Shown piece after piece: positions 1-10,260 of a stretch of DNA of 64,000 nt. The translations under genes and the position numbers were made by a program. Under the pieces are notes generated by a model. That model had not been told where the DNA came from. It did not search any database and was given only the letters and a program-made list of their open reading frames with translations. Location of the stretch: positions 3,636,035 through 3,700,034 of the forward strand of contig OY482862.1 of NCBI GenBank assembly GCA_960531495.1. The letters are read 5' to 3'. The stretch comes from Zeus faber. Lineage: Eukaryota > Chordata > Actinopteri > Zeiformes > Zeidae. Within the stretch, counting starts at the first letter, position 1; every line of letters begins with the position of its first letter.

Positions 1-903
<903 letters not shown>

Positions 904-1419
904 TGTGAAATTCTCCTGCATGGTCGTGAGGTTAATCTCCCCCCTACAAGAAAACAAAACTCAGAGTAATAAAGATATTTATTCTGCAGAATAAAGAGAA
1001 AGATTGAGAGCTGCTCCAAAGCAATGTTCTGATCAGTCTACCCCAACGACTGACCAAGACAGTTTTATACCAAAGAAAGGTTGTGTGCCATTGTTCAGAT
1101 GTCATTTTCAAGACTGTGCCCATCAATTGTCTCCCTGGGTGTTACCCTCCAACAGTGATTTCACAGGTACAATCCTACTATCCCTTACAGTGCTCTTTCA
1201 AGCTCCCCTGGGGTTATCCTTATCTCCATACAAGGTTTGAATGAGGATGAAATGTGATCTGGTTCTTCAATATTACAATTGACATTGTAGAGAAAGAACA
1301 GTCCCTTCACATAAACTCTGGGGGGTTCCTTAAAAGCCCAGAAGCAATGTTTTAAACCCACGCAACATACATAAGGCTATTGCCTCATTCAAATAGTTGA
1401 TCAAATGCGTTTTACTCTC

Positions 1420-1423
<4 letters not shown>
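904..1423. other. Unassigned sequence
   Basis: Nothing recognisable as a gene or known repeat. Just before the next CA array (1376-1402) it has a TTGCCTC-TTCAAATAG motif. A similar motif precedes the CA array near 7260, so the two arrays may sit in copies of one old dispersed repeat. Confidence 0.45.
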
Positions 1424-1482
<59 letters not shown>

Positions 1483-1496
1483 ATACACACACACAA
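1424..1496. repeat. (CA)n microsatellite
   Basis: About 73 bp of CA repeat with CTCA and CATA variants at the right end. Confidence 0.97.
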
Positions 1497-2214
1497 ATGA
1501 CATACACAAAAATGTGTTTCAGCTAAGTCTGTTCTGCCACCACTGCCCATATCAAGACGTAGACTGTAGAGGGCCACTCCCTCGCTACAGCGGAAGAGGG
1601 CAATCGAGAGAGACAGAGACAATGAAAGAAAGGGAGAGCGCGAAGGGGAGAGAGGGACGAAGACTGCTGCGAGACTACAGCGCTCTGTATAAAGATTTCA
1701 CAGAGCAGAGCCAAGAGTGAAAGTTGTGATTGAAGTTGGGCAATTGGTTGGGCAAAATCACCACGGGCAGAAGCGAGGTTTAATGAATGAGCAGAGTGGC
1801 AGAATGGTAACTGAAGCAGCGCGAAGATGGGGCTGCACCAACCGCATCTAGTTTCCATATATGCCTGCAAGCGCCGCAAATATTATATAATGCAAGAGGA
1901 CTGTCCTTCACCACGATAGCAAATACCAGGCTTCATTACCCCTTGAGCCTTGACTCCTGGGGGGGTAGCTGCTGCATTTACCATCTATTTATTCCAATAA
2001 AAAGTGGGGTGAATCAACTCTCACTGGTGCAAATCTGAGCCACTCTTTGCCCAAAATCCTGACATTACTAAATAGGATAATTGGTAAGCTGTTGGTATTT
2101 ATGCAGCCATTTAAAGTGCAAAATGTGTAAACAACTGTTTATGTCTCCCAAACACGGGCTTGATAGTAAAGGAAATACAAGTGCCTGTCTGTATACTGTA
2201 TCTGTATATATATA
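1497..2214. other. Unassigned sequence with a purine-rich patch
   Basis: Positions 1600-1665 are rich in GA (GAGAGAGACAGAGACAATG-like). The rest is unique-looking. Frames on both strands (1523-1879 minus, 1397-1720 plus) are composition artefacts without domains. Confidence 0.4.
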
Positions 2215-2527
2215 CAGGTAGTCCTCACTTAACGACCTACCTGTTTAAGGACCATTCTCTCTAGGACCAGGTCTCTGACCAGTCTGTACTGTACGTTGTG
2301 TGTGCGACGTCAAGCATCTCATCCTCACCCTTTATATACTATATATACTGTATACACTATATGCGCTATATTCACTATATACACTATATAGACTATAGAT
2401 ACTATATACACTGTATTCTTCTCATCTCATCACAGTCAGTCAGTATTCACTACACTAGCGTTTGCAATTCCTCGCTTAATGACCTGGTTGTAGGAATGGA
2501 ACTCAGTCATTAAGTGAGGAGTACCTG
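2215..2527 (+). mobile_element. MITE copy 1, pogo/Tigger-like ends
   Basis: The left end reads CAGGTAGTCCTCACTTAACG. The right end, read on the other strand, begins CAGGTACTCCTCACTTAATG, so the termini are inverted repeats. The element is flanked by TA at 2213-2214 and 2528-2529, the target duplication of Tc1/mariner/pogo elements. It is 313 bp long with no transposase. The middle (about 2331-2416) is a short CTATATAC-type array. Three more copies lie at 2567, 4147 and 14438. Placement near pogo/Tigger rests on the remembered look of the termini and the TA duplication. Confidence 0.8.
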
Positions 2528-2566
2528 TATAATTTGTATATATATATATATACTGTACTGTATATT

Positions 2567-3010
2567 CAGGTACTCCTCACTTAACAACCTACCTGTTAAA
2601 CGGGGGACTTAGGACCAACTCTCTGACCCGTCTGTATTGTACTCTGTGTACAATACCACGGTGTCACAGCGTCAAGCATCTCACCATGCATCACCCTTTA
2701 TATACTATATACACTATATGTACTATATATACTATATACACTATAATCACTATATACACTATATATGCTATATACACTGTACTATATAAACCATATACAC
2801 TCTACATACTATATATACCATATACACTATATGTACTATATATACTATATACACTATATACACAATATATGCTATATACACTGTACTATATATACTATAT
2901 AGACTAAAAATACTATATACACTATATATGCTATATACACTGTACTACATATACTATATACACTTTATACACTATATATACTATATACACTATACTATAT
3001 ATACTATATA

Positions 3011-3060
<50 letters not shown>

Positions 3061-3247
3061 TATATAAACTACATATACTACAGTATATACACTGTATACA
3101 TGTCATCTCATCACCGTTCTCACTACACTAGTATTCTCAATGGCCACGCCCCCTTACAGTGAAATAACACGGGTCCTCGCTGATCGACCAATTGGCTTAA
3201 CGACCTGGTCATGGAACGGAACTGGGCTGTTAAGTGGGTAGTACCCG
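2567..3247 (+). mobile_element. MITE copy 2, with expanded internal array
   Basis: Same family and orientation as the copy at 2215. The left end is CAGGTACTCCTCACTTAACA, followed by the shared GTCTGTATTGTACTCTGTG and CATCTCACC blocks. The right end closes with TAAGTGGGTAGTACCCG. The length is 681 bp against 313 bp for copy 1, and almost all of the difference lies in the internal array. Only 39 bp separate it from copy 1. The right flank is TA but the left flank is TT, so the target duplication is not clean. Confidence 0.78.
2697..3090. repeat. TATA-rich minisatellite inside MITE copy 2
   Basis: Degenerate tandem units of about 8-16 bp based on ACTATATAC and CACTATATA. They include a pure (TA)n run at roughly 3016-3057. 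The same array is short in the copy at 2215 and intermediate in the copy at 4147, so its length changes between family members. The Tyr/Ile/Leu frames across it are artefacts. Confidence 0.88.
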
Positions 3248-3713
3248 TATAGTGCTGGTGAGTCTTGAAAAGTTTGACCTTCGTGACTATTTTCTGGTTA
3301 AGCGGTGTTCAAACCATCACCTGGAATCGGCATCCAGGGGGAGTTGTGAAAGAGGACACGGGACTGAAGATTTCAGCTTTTTCCTCTGATAAATGTCAGC
3401 CTTTGTGTCCTGTCTCTCCTGGAAAATCTGAGGGTTAAACGTGATGTCCCGAGGACACGAGGGGTCACGACTATTTTGGATAGGATGTTTGAGTAAGAGA
3501 AATGTCAGAGTTGACTTCTACATTTGCACTTCACGACAGGAAAATACAAGGGACTTCATGATGTTCACACTTCTGTGGAGTTCTGTACGATAAGGGCACT
3601 GTTAAAATAGAAATAGAAAAGCATCCGTTGTGCTATTGATAGAGATTTTCTTTTTGTATATGTAATTAACACAACTGCCTGGGTGCGTGATCACACACCT
3701 GTACCTCAGTAAA
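3248..3713. other. Probable hAT 5' noncoding flank, otherwise unassigned
   Basis: No gene. It directly precedes the hAT transposase start at 3714 and may include that element's 5' noncoding region. I could not find a convincing terminal repeat. Confidence 0.35.
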
Positions 3714-4140
3714 ATGGCTACTGCAAAGAAAAGAAAATAATTTTTTTGTTGAATTGAAAGGCAAGCCTGTGGGCCTAAAAGAGACCAATCTTGCGCGTTA
3801 TTACAGCTGGAAACATGATAAACTGAATGAGTTGCATGGGCAAATGCATTTGGATAAAGTGCTCTTCGATGGGGTTTGGTGCCGAACAATCCGCTTTCAC
3901 AAGACTTCATTCTTACGAGACAGTGTTATATGCAGGCAATTTTGTGGTGGGAAGCTGAAGCCTCATTCAGAGGGAGAATTTGTAAACAAGTGCCTCCTTG
4001 CCACTTACGGAGTTGCTAGCACCAGACAAAGTAAATTTGTTCCAGAAGCTTTGTCTTAAAGAATCGCCGCAGAGTGGATTGCTGGCATGGCACAATATAT
4101 CGAAAAAACACTGTGGCCTGTGGTGAAATAACAGACATAA
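3714..4140 (+). pseudogene. hAT transposase relic, N-terminal part
   Basis: Starts at ATG 3714 with MATAKKRK, then a stop and a frame change into FVELKGKPVGL. It continues with LARYYSWKHDKLNELHGQM and KLKPHSEGEFVNKCLLATYG, then GMAQYIEKTL near 4085-4120. This is the N-terminal BED-finger and linker region of hAT transposases of the kind related to GTF2IRD2 and ZBED5. The BED cysteines are missing and the expected His is Tyr (RYYSWKH). The piece ends where the MITE at 4147 was inserted. The host hAT is broken and non-functional. Confidence 0.85.
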
Positions 4141-4146
4141 TAAATA

Positions 4147-4642
4147 CAGGTACTCCTCACTTAGCGACCGAGTTCCGAGGACCAGGTCGTCAAGCGAATG
4201 GGTCGATAAGCGAGGAGTGTTATTTCACGGTAAGGGGGCGTGGCCATTGAGAACACTAGTGTAGTGAATACTGACAGACTGTGAGAACAAAACTGAGACT
4301 GAGAACGGTGATGAGATGAGATGTATAAAGTGTATATAGTATATATAGTATATATAGTGTATATAGAATATATAGTGTATATTTAGTGTACATAGTGTAT
4401 ATAGTGTATATAGTATATATAGTGTATATAGTGTATATAGTATATATAGTGTATATAGTATATATAGTGTAGTATAAAGTATATCAAGGGTGATGCACGA
4501 TGAGATGCTTGGCGCTGAGACGCCGCATACGCAGCATGCACACCGTGGGGTTGTACACAGTGTACAATACAGACTGGTCAGAGAGCTGGTACTAAGTCCC
4601 AACGGTCGTTAAACAGGTAGGTCGTTAAGTGAGGAATACCTG
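4147..4642 (-). mobile_element. MITE copy 3, inserted in hAT relic
   Basis: Same family as 2215 and 2567 but inverted. Left terminus CAGGTACTCCTCACTTAGCG, right terminus TTAAGTGAGGAATACCTG, with TA at 4145-4146 and 4643-4644. Length 496 bp. The internal GTATATAGTGTATATAG array spans about 4325-4485. hAT coding sequence stops just before it and resumes a few bases after it, so this insertion is younger than the hAT copy. Confidence 0.85.
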
Positions 4643-4644
4643 TA

Positions 4645-4895
4645 CGGTCCAACTTGCCATTTTCGTGCGTTGGATGACTGCTGAGTTTGACACGTGGAAG
4701 AATTGTTGTCTTTGGAAGCCATGCATGGCACTACCAAAGGTGAGGACTTGTTTGAGAAACAAATTTGAGCTACCATTTAAAAAGTTAAGTGGCCCTATTA
4801 CCGATGGAGCCCCAGCCATGGTTGGCTCACACAAGAGGTTAACTGCATTCGTCAAAAAAGTAACTAGTTGTCTCAGTTTTGATCGCAGTGATTTA
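4645..4895 (+). pseudogene. hAT transposase relic, catalytic-core part
   Basis: Reads VQLAIFVRWMTAEFDTW, then ITDGAPAMVGSHKRLTAFVK. The Asp in TDGAPAM corresponds to the second acidic catalytic position of hAT transposases. The stretch that would carry the first catalytic Asp (family motif DEST) is not seen between this part and the preceding piece, so codons were lost at that junction. The next hAT part is at 6655, beyond a nested insertion. Confidence 0.85.
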
Positions 4896-5002
4896 ATAGC
4901 TGTCAATTTTAACGCTAATTAATTTTAATGCCACAAATTATTTTGACGCAGTAATGCTCGTTTTGTTATTATGACCGTTTGCCCTACCCATGGTTCAGAT
5001 GG

Positions 5003-5502
5003 TGTGGGAAAATAATATAGAGACACCAGAGAGGCATTTAGGCTTGAACCAAAATAAATAAAGGGCACTTGCCCATATATTTTTGTTCTGGCCAGGATGC
5101 ACTTAAAGATAATGGTGTTACAGAGAAATCACCAGCAGACACCCAGCTAAGAGTCCCGGGAAGCTGAAGAAATAATGGTATCTAAGAAACAGTGAAATGG
5201 GAACCACTAATGTAAGGATCAGTAAACAATTGTATCTAGGGAACAGTAAAATGCTAATGGCTACGTTAAATTTAAGTAAATAATGGTATCTGGGAAACAG
5301 CAGAATTGGAACTTCCCAGGCAGAAGGCGGAGCAGAAGTTTAGACAGGAGGAGTTAATATCAAGCATAAAAGGGGTTGCTCTGAGAACTTTCAGGAAGTG
5401 TGCACCATGGACCAGCTTGGTTTATTGTAACCTGTAATGAGGCTCAGTAAATCAATATTATATTCAATTCTGTTTGCTATTTGTAATTATTGAACAACAA
5501 CA
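5003..5502 (+). mobile_element. Solo LTR (fossil)
   Basis: About 500 bp starting TGTGGGAAAATAATATAG and ending GAACAACAACA, giving TG...CA ends. GATG occurs on both sides (4998-5001 and 5503-5506), a candidate 4-bp target duplication. A TATA-like ATAAAAGGGG lies near 5366. Three diverged direct repeats of about 57 bp at roughly 5165-5325 look like LTR enhancer repeats. No internal coding part adjoins. Retroviral versus other LTR class is undecided; an old copy. Confidence 0.5.
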
Positions 5503-5534
5503 GATGTGTTGACAGTGTGTGTAAAAGATCTGAA

Positions 5535-5840
5535 GACACCTGGCCCAGCTGAAGATTTTCTCCCACACCGACGCGTATTGTGTTTGTAGCCTCGCGATAG
5601 TGGAGTTGATGACGTCACACTTCGTCACTGTGTGCGCCCATGGAGGGATGTACACACAAACAACAATGGCGTGTGAGAACTCCCCGGGCATGTGATATGG
5701 TCGGAGCCTCAGCGCCAGCAGCTTCATGTCCCGATATCTGTCCCGCAGATAGTCACTTTAACAGTTCCATGTCGTGGGTTGCACAACCGGATGTTAATGA
5801 AGAGTGCGATTTCCCCTCCTTTGTGCTTGCCATTAAACTT
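5535..5840 (-). pseudogene. LINE endonuclease fragment, minus-strand arm
   Basis: On the minus strand, reading from 5840 leftwards: GKHKGGEIALFINIRLCNP, then LLALRLRPYHMPGEFSHAIV, CVYIPP and CDVINSTIARLQTQ. This matches the APE-type endonuclease domain of jockey/Rex/L2-like LINEs, with VYIPP the usual core. The preceding part of the same domain lies on the opposite strand at 5855-6055, so the copy is inverted in its 5' part. No reverse transcriptase follows on the left, where the solo LTR starts. Confidence 0.75.
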
Positions 5841-5854
5841 AGGTATACGGTATT

Positions 5855-6055
5855 CCATCGATCGTGAACTCGCTGGCCAATAAGACCGACAAGCTGGCTG
5901 CCCTGGTGAGGCACCACAAGATCAACAGAGAGTATAGTTTACTGTTTCATGGAAACATGGCTAACTGGCAACACTCCGGACGCTAATGTGGATTTACATA
6001 CTAGTAAACTCACTACTGTGAGAGCGGACAGGGACGTTCCTCTGGTATGGGGTAA
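5855..6055 (+). pseudogene. LINE endonuclease fragment, plus-strand (inverted) arm
   Basis: On the plus strand: PSIVNSLANKTDKLAALVRH, then after a one-base frame change CFMETWLTGNTPDANVDL and TVRADRD. This is the N-terminal part of the same endonuclease domain that continues on the minus strand at 5840-5535. The two arms meet back to back at about 5841-5854, the arrangement produced by twin priming during LINE integration. Confidence 0.75.
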
Positions 6056-6139
6056 ACATCGCCGGCGTGCCCTATTGTTCAGTAGAGAAGCAATTCCCTT
6101 AAATAGACAAGGTTTCCGCCACCGTCTTGCAGATAAGAA

Positions 6140-6330
6140 AAAAGCATAAAAAGAGATCTACACAATGCGTGCATTACAAAAAGTTAAAAGTAAAAACAAA
6201 GTTTGGTCACACTACAAACACTATACACTATAACACTATAACTATAACACACTATACTACTACAAACACACTACACAAACAGAACTACTGGAGAGGCTGG
6301 CCCTCACATGGCCGCAGGTCAATATGCCCA
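6140..6330. repeat. Low-complexity ACTATA/ACTACA tract
   Basis: A-rich GATAAGAAAAAAGC, then ACTACAAACACTATACACTATAAC-type repeats at about 6205-6275. No gene. Confidence 0.6.
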
Positions 6331-6654
6331 TCTGTTCTGTTGTTGTTTGTTGGATTAGAGTTTGCCATGTTATGCTTCAAGCATATTTTTTTATGCCATA
6401 AATGCAGTACATTTGAGGGTTTCTGAACAATATTTGTAATTGTTTTGGGTTTTTAATTGATTTCCAATCAACATACATTTTCATAAAACATGCATATTTG
6501 TCCACTCCCATGCTGACACTTAAAATTATTCCTTTTAGGTACATTTCTAACAGATCAGAATTGTGTAATTAATTTACGATTAATCGCGAACTATGGACAA
6601 TCATGCAAATAATCGCAAATAAATATTTTAATCGATCAACAGCCCTAATGGAAC

Positions 6655-7085
6655 TGCATCACGCATCAACAAAGTCTTTGTGCACAGTACCTGAGACTCA
6701 ACAATGTAATGTCAACTCTAGTGTCGACCATAAATTTGATCAAAAGCAGAAGGCTCAACAGCCGGCAGTTTAAGGAGCTACTCAGTGATCTTGAATCGGA
6801 GTACAGAGATCTGGTTTACCATTTTGAGGTGAGATGGCTGGGATGCGGAAACATGCTCACACGGTTTTACGAATTGAGGGATTAAGTAAAACAAGTCATG
6901 GAGATGAAGGGAAAACCTGTCACGGAACCCAGCGATAGCAAGTGGCTATGTAATTTTGTGTGAAGTGCCTCTGAGAGCTGAACGTCAAGCTCTAAGGTCC
7001 CAACTAGCTTCTCAGCTCTCTGCTTTCAAACGTGAAATAATTCGAAACTAAATTAAAGCTGTGGAAGTACAACTGGAAAGGGGTG
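6655..7085 (+). pseudogene. hAT transposase relic, third part
   Basis: Continues the transposase after the nested insertion: CAQYLRLNNVMSTLVSTINL, then SRQFKELLSDLESEYRDLVY, EVRWLGCGNMLTRFYELRD, VMEMKGKPVTEPSDSKWLC. In shifted frame it ends with remnants of LLSSLLSNVK and FETKLKLWK near 7010-7070. The C-terminal dimerisation domain is absent here, although one of the same kind lies at 23085-23256 in another copy. Several stops and frame changes. Confidence 0.85.
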
Positions 7086-7274
7086 TTGGAGCCAATAATG
7101 TTATAACCACCATTAATCCAATAACTGCCAACAATGTAATAACATTTTTGAACCATTAATGTAATAACTATTTGGTAATGTAATAATATACTTAAATCAC
7201 TTTATAATTTTTTTTTATTGTCTATAAACTCTCACACTTCCATCACAATACCCTGACTGTTGCCTCTTTCAAAT

Positions 7275-7276
<2 letters not shown>
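7086..7276. repeat. AATGTAATAAC-type short repeat
   Basis: Several variants of AATGTAATAAC and TAATGTTATAAC within 7095-7190, then AT-rich sequence. Similar clusters are common in fish DNA, but I cannot name the element. Confidence 0.45.

Positions 7277-7333
<57 letters not shown>
7277..7333. repeat. (CA)n microsatellite
   Basis: About 57 bp of uninterrupted CA repeat. Confidence 0.97.
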
Positions 7334-7336
<3 letters not shown>

Positions 7337-7609
7337 CTCGAATGTTGACTATTTATTTGTTTGTGGTACTTGATGGTTAGAATTATCTCCAGCCCTGCCT
7401 TCTACTGCTTAACCATTTGAGTACTAAATGAAGTGTGATCACAAGTTTGCAAACACAGACCCTTATGTTGCATAATATGAACTCTATACCTCTTTAAGAT
7501 GCATCCATCACGTCTTTCCATGAAAAATATAATAATAAATTAATCAAGTGTATTTAAATAACTTCTTCAACTAAACTTGTGCTCAACTTTCAACCTATTA
7601 CTCATGCTC
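7334..7609. other. Unassigned sequence
   Basis: AT-leaning, no feature recognised. Confidence 0.4.
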
Positions 7610-8825
7610 TCCAGCCCTGCTGCACTGCATTTCAACTTTTTCCGTGACTATGCTTCATCCACTACTTCCTCCCAACGCAGTTAGCTCCACAATGCATAGG
7701 GATCTCTGAGGAAGACCACAAGACCAGGTCCAGCCTGGGATTTGTTGTCATGATCTCTGGTGGAAAGATGAGCTTCTGCTCTAGATCCACCTGCATCTTC
7801 AAGTCACGGGCTGTATCCAGCAGGCTTGATTCTCTCCTTGTAATTGGAAGCTTTGGGAGGCAGTGGTGTTAGTAAAGCCAGTTGTTTGGGGAGATAGGGC
7901 ATTGGCAACAGTTTTTCTTTGCTCCAGGATAATTGCCAGTTGCCTGAGAACCTGATTGTGTCTCCAGGTACAGAGGCCTTGGTTTTGCAGCCTCTAGGCG
8001 TATGCCTTAGAGTTGCTTGTGATTTGTAGAGTGGACATGATGGATCTTCTCCAAACCCCTGCTTTAAGTTCTTGGGAAGGGAAGCACATCATAGGTGGCT
8101 CTGATGATGGAGATAATTTTACCTCCTTCCATCTCCCACAGATCCTTCCAGGTGAGCTTGCGGTGCCTTAGGTTTCCCCATGTTGTCCATTGGCCCAGTT
8201 TGGCCTGTGAGACTACCCTCACACCTCACATTGCCTCCTCTAGCCTGCAGACCTCAGCAACTACCAGCTTTAGCTGCTGGGCTGATGTTGACCAAAGACC
8301 AAAAGACCAAAAGCACCTCTCCCATGCTGCACCTGACCTACAATGTCTCTGTGCCTAAGGGCAGATTTTACTTGCTCTACAGCTTCAGACAGGGTCCACT
8401 TTCTCCCAGTTATCAAACTGGGAGCAGTTGCTCGTATCCCAACGTCTTGTGACTTCCAGGGTCGTGTCCAGCCTCACAATGGTGCACTTGTATTTGTCAG
8501 TGAGGCTGAGACAGGCAGTACCAGTGCACCATTCCCATAAAAGCGATATTGCTGAGGCAACGCAGAAGTCCAAGCCATTTTTTATGTAGGAGATGATTGT
8601 TCTCTCCAGCTTCTTGAATTTGGTGATGGGAATCTCATAGACTGTCAGAGGCCACATCAGATGGGGAAGCAGTCCAAACTGCAGGCACAACAGTTCGAGC
8701 TTGCCAGGGAGTAAGGTCTTGGCTATGCTGACCAGTCATTTTATGGTTTCTTCACTAATTTGGATGCTCTGCACTGTGTCCTTGAGGCTTGCATGGTACC
8801 ACCATCCCAGGCTCTTGACAAAATG
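7610..8825 (-). mobile_element. R2/R4-type LINE, 3' half (RT thumb, zinc knuckle, endonuclease)
   Basis: Minus strand, in order: KSLGWWYHASLKDTVQS (8820-8770), LPGKLELLCLQFGLLPHLMW and VYEIPITKFKKLERTI (8710-8590), KYKCTIVRLDTTLE, RDIVGQVQHGRGAFG near 8350, LTWKDLWEMEGGKIISIIRA and TYDVLPFP (about 8155-8085), a CCHC-like CPLYKSQATLRH with one Cys changed to Tyr, TWRHNQVLRQLA, then LDLVLWSSS and VELTALGG near 7750-7670. The last part matches the restriction-like endonuclease at the C terminus of R2/R4/NeSL-type LINEs, where PD and ELT are key; here Leu replaces Pro before the Asp. The copy is 5'-truncated with several frameshifts. The front RT region of the same kind of element is at 15770-16335. 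Confidence 0.82.
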
Positions 8826-9010
8826 TATTTAAAAAAATAGGAGAGCAATACAGTGACACACTCTGAAACAGTTACACTGCAGTCTAACCTTACATTTGTT
8901 GGAGGGTGTTCTTACATAAAAAATAGTTGGGCGTTCATTGTCTTATCTTTTGCACACATGCTAGAAAGTTGCTGAGTCATTGGTGTGAATTCACAAAAAA
9001 TGGATTGCGG
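8826..9010 (+). repeat. Dispersed repeat E, copy 1
   Basis: Shares ordered blocks with 15330-15540: GCAATACAG-GA-ACA, CTGAAACA, TTACATAAAAAATAGTTGG-type sequence, TTTTGCACACATGCTAGAAA and GTTGCTGAGTCATTG. It starts immediately beside the LINE truncation. Type unknown; no coding content. Confidence 0.7.
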
Positions 9011-9404
9011 CCGATAATAACAGCAAAAATCCTGTATCAATTGCACCACTGCAGCGTCTTATCGTCCGATTAACAAAATATATTCCATATTGATATGGCA
9101 GCTCAAACACTCCCATAAAGTTTTGCTGCTGAGTGCAATTTGCCCTTGTTTTATAAAACATGTTTATTCTTACTGTTAAATAAAAGTATTTTTTATAAAC
9201 AAAGATATGTGTCGATGACGCTGTTCAACATTCCTTCAAAACACAAGAACAATGCAGAGATTGCCCCCATTCAGCAGGGTGTCACGTCCCCATTTATCAG
9301 GGTGTCAAGTGGCCATGTTACAAGTAGCCATGCGGCTTTGGTCCTCCAAACCATTTGCATTCTGGGAGCTGGCTGGATAGGTATATATTATGTTCGGTTT
9401 AGAA
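9011..9404. other. Unassigned sequence
   Basis: No gene. The frames at 9140-9418 plus and 9305-9691 minus have no recognisable domain, and the second overlaps an LTR piece. Confidence 0.4.
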
Positions 9405-9492
9405 ACTATTGTGCATGATCTCCAGGTGCCTTGCAAAGACATTTCACTGCATATATGTATGTGACAAATAAACCTCTTGAATCTTGCATGAA
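9405..9492 (+). mobile_element. LINE 3' tail (L2/Rex1-like)
   Basis: CATTTCACTGCATATATG, then TGTGACAAATAAACCTCTTG and a short GAATCTTG terminus. This is the typical 3' end of fish L2/Rex1-like LINEs. No coding part remains. Confidence 0.55.
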
Positions 9493-9599
9493 GCCAAGTG
9501 TGCCAGTTGGGAGGGGGTTGGTGCTGGGGCCGCCCGTCGAACCATTGCTGGCTCCAGGGTACGTCGGGCAGCCCTTCTGTGTCCCTTCCCTGAGCTGGA

Positions 9600-9735
9600 G
9601 AGTCCCAGCCAGTGTGGCAGATTCGCCGCCGTAGTGGCGTTTTCAGGGACCTCCGGCGTAGAGACACAGACAACGGCGGGGTTGATAACACCAGTTTATT
9701 TTAGAGATGAGGCTAGGTGGAATTACACATTAACA
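9600..9735 (-). mobile_element. LTR family F fragment, copy 1 (fossil)
   Basis: GGCGTTTTCAGGGACC, GTAGAGACACAGACAACGGC and CAGTTTATTTTAGAGATGAGG correspond, reverse-complemented, to segments of the copies at 11798-12020 and 26825-27130. The reverse strand carries the family's AATAAAC polyadenylation-like region in altered form. Old and partial. Confidence 0.65.
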
Positions 9736-9850
9736 TACTGTACATGCAAGTTATTGGATTAAATTAAACTGGCTATTTAGAAATGCATGGCTATGAACAC
9801 CATACTTTTTTTTTTGTTCCACCTCCCCCTCGCTAGATTTGTCAACATAA

Positions 9851-9871
9851 TATTTATATACATATATATAA

Positions 9872-9938
<67 letters not shown>
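9851..9938. repeat. (TA)n repeat
   Basis: TATATA array with some AAATA interruptions at its left end. Confidence 0.95.
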
Positions 9939-9939
<1 letters not shown>

Positions 9940-10119
9940 CTTCGTATTCCCTAAAATGGTGACCGGGGCTTTTATTTACTTCAACTGCAGAGGGCACCGG
10001 GCCTTTATTGGAAGCAGGCTAATAGTAGAGGCAGGCTTTTATATCTAATTCAGGGCCAGCAGCCCAGTGTTTTATCTTATTTTGCTTTAATTTTAAATAT
10101 TTCTTATAAATATTTCTTC
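9939..10119. repeat. Possible dispersed repeat (GGGCTTTTATT type)
   Basis: GACCGGGGCTTTTATTTACT, GCACCGGGCCTTTATTGG and AGGCAGGCTTTTATAT recur as related phrases. Such phrases are common in repeat families of fish and amphibians. Not classified. Confidence 0.35.
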
Positions 10120-10260
10120 TATTTTTCTTATTATTATCTTGGTTCAGCACTTTTGGACTGTTGTTCTTAACTGTACCTCTAATATGTTTCATTCTCATTG
10201 CTGTGGCTGCTATGACACCTGAATTTCCCCAAGAGGATTAATAAATGTTTATCTCATCTC
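10120..10260 (+). mobile_element. LINE 3' tail
   Basis: GCACTTTTGGACTGTTG, then ACACCTGAATTTCCCC, GAGGATTAATAAATGTTTATC and a short ATCTC terminus. This is the usual 3' end of a common fish LINE (L2/CR1-like look). No coding part. Confidence 0.55.

Larger units (their letters stand above)
4896..6652 (-). mobile_element. Non-autonomous fish repeat split by later insertions
   Basis: The left end (about 4898-4990) reads GCTGTCAATTTTAACGC. The right end (about 6330-6648) closes with ATCGATCAACAGCCCTAAT and contains GATTAATCGCGAACTATGG and GTCCACTCCCATG. From memory, these are the two ends of one abundant fish repeat with inverted TAGGGCTGTC-type termini. It lies in the hAT coding sequence and is itself occupied by a solo LTR (5003-5502) and a LINE fragment (5535-6055). 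No clear target duplication was found. Superfamily not assigned. Confidence 0.65.

Noticed and set aside
2697-3090. Possible CRISPR-like array
   Set aside because: Units are contiguous and degenerate with no unique spacers; the sequence is vertebrate.
2298-3131. Tyr/Ile/Leu-rich frames of 67-73 aa
   Set aside because: Produced by the TATA-rich minisatellite inside the MITE copies; no start context or domain.
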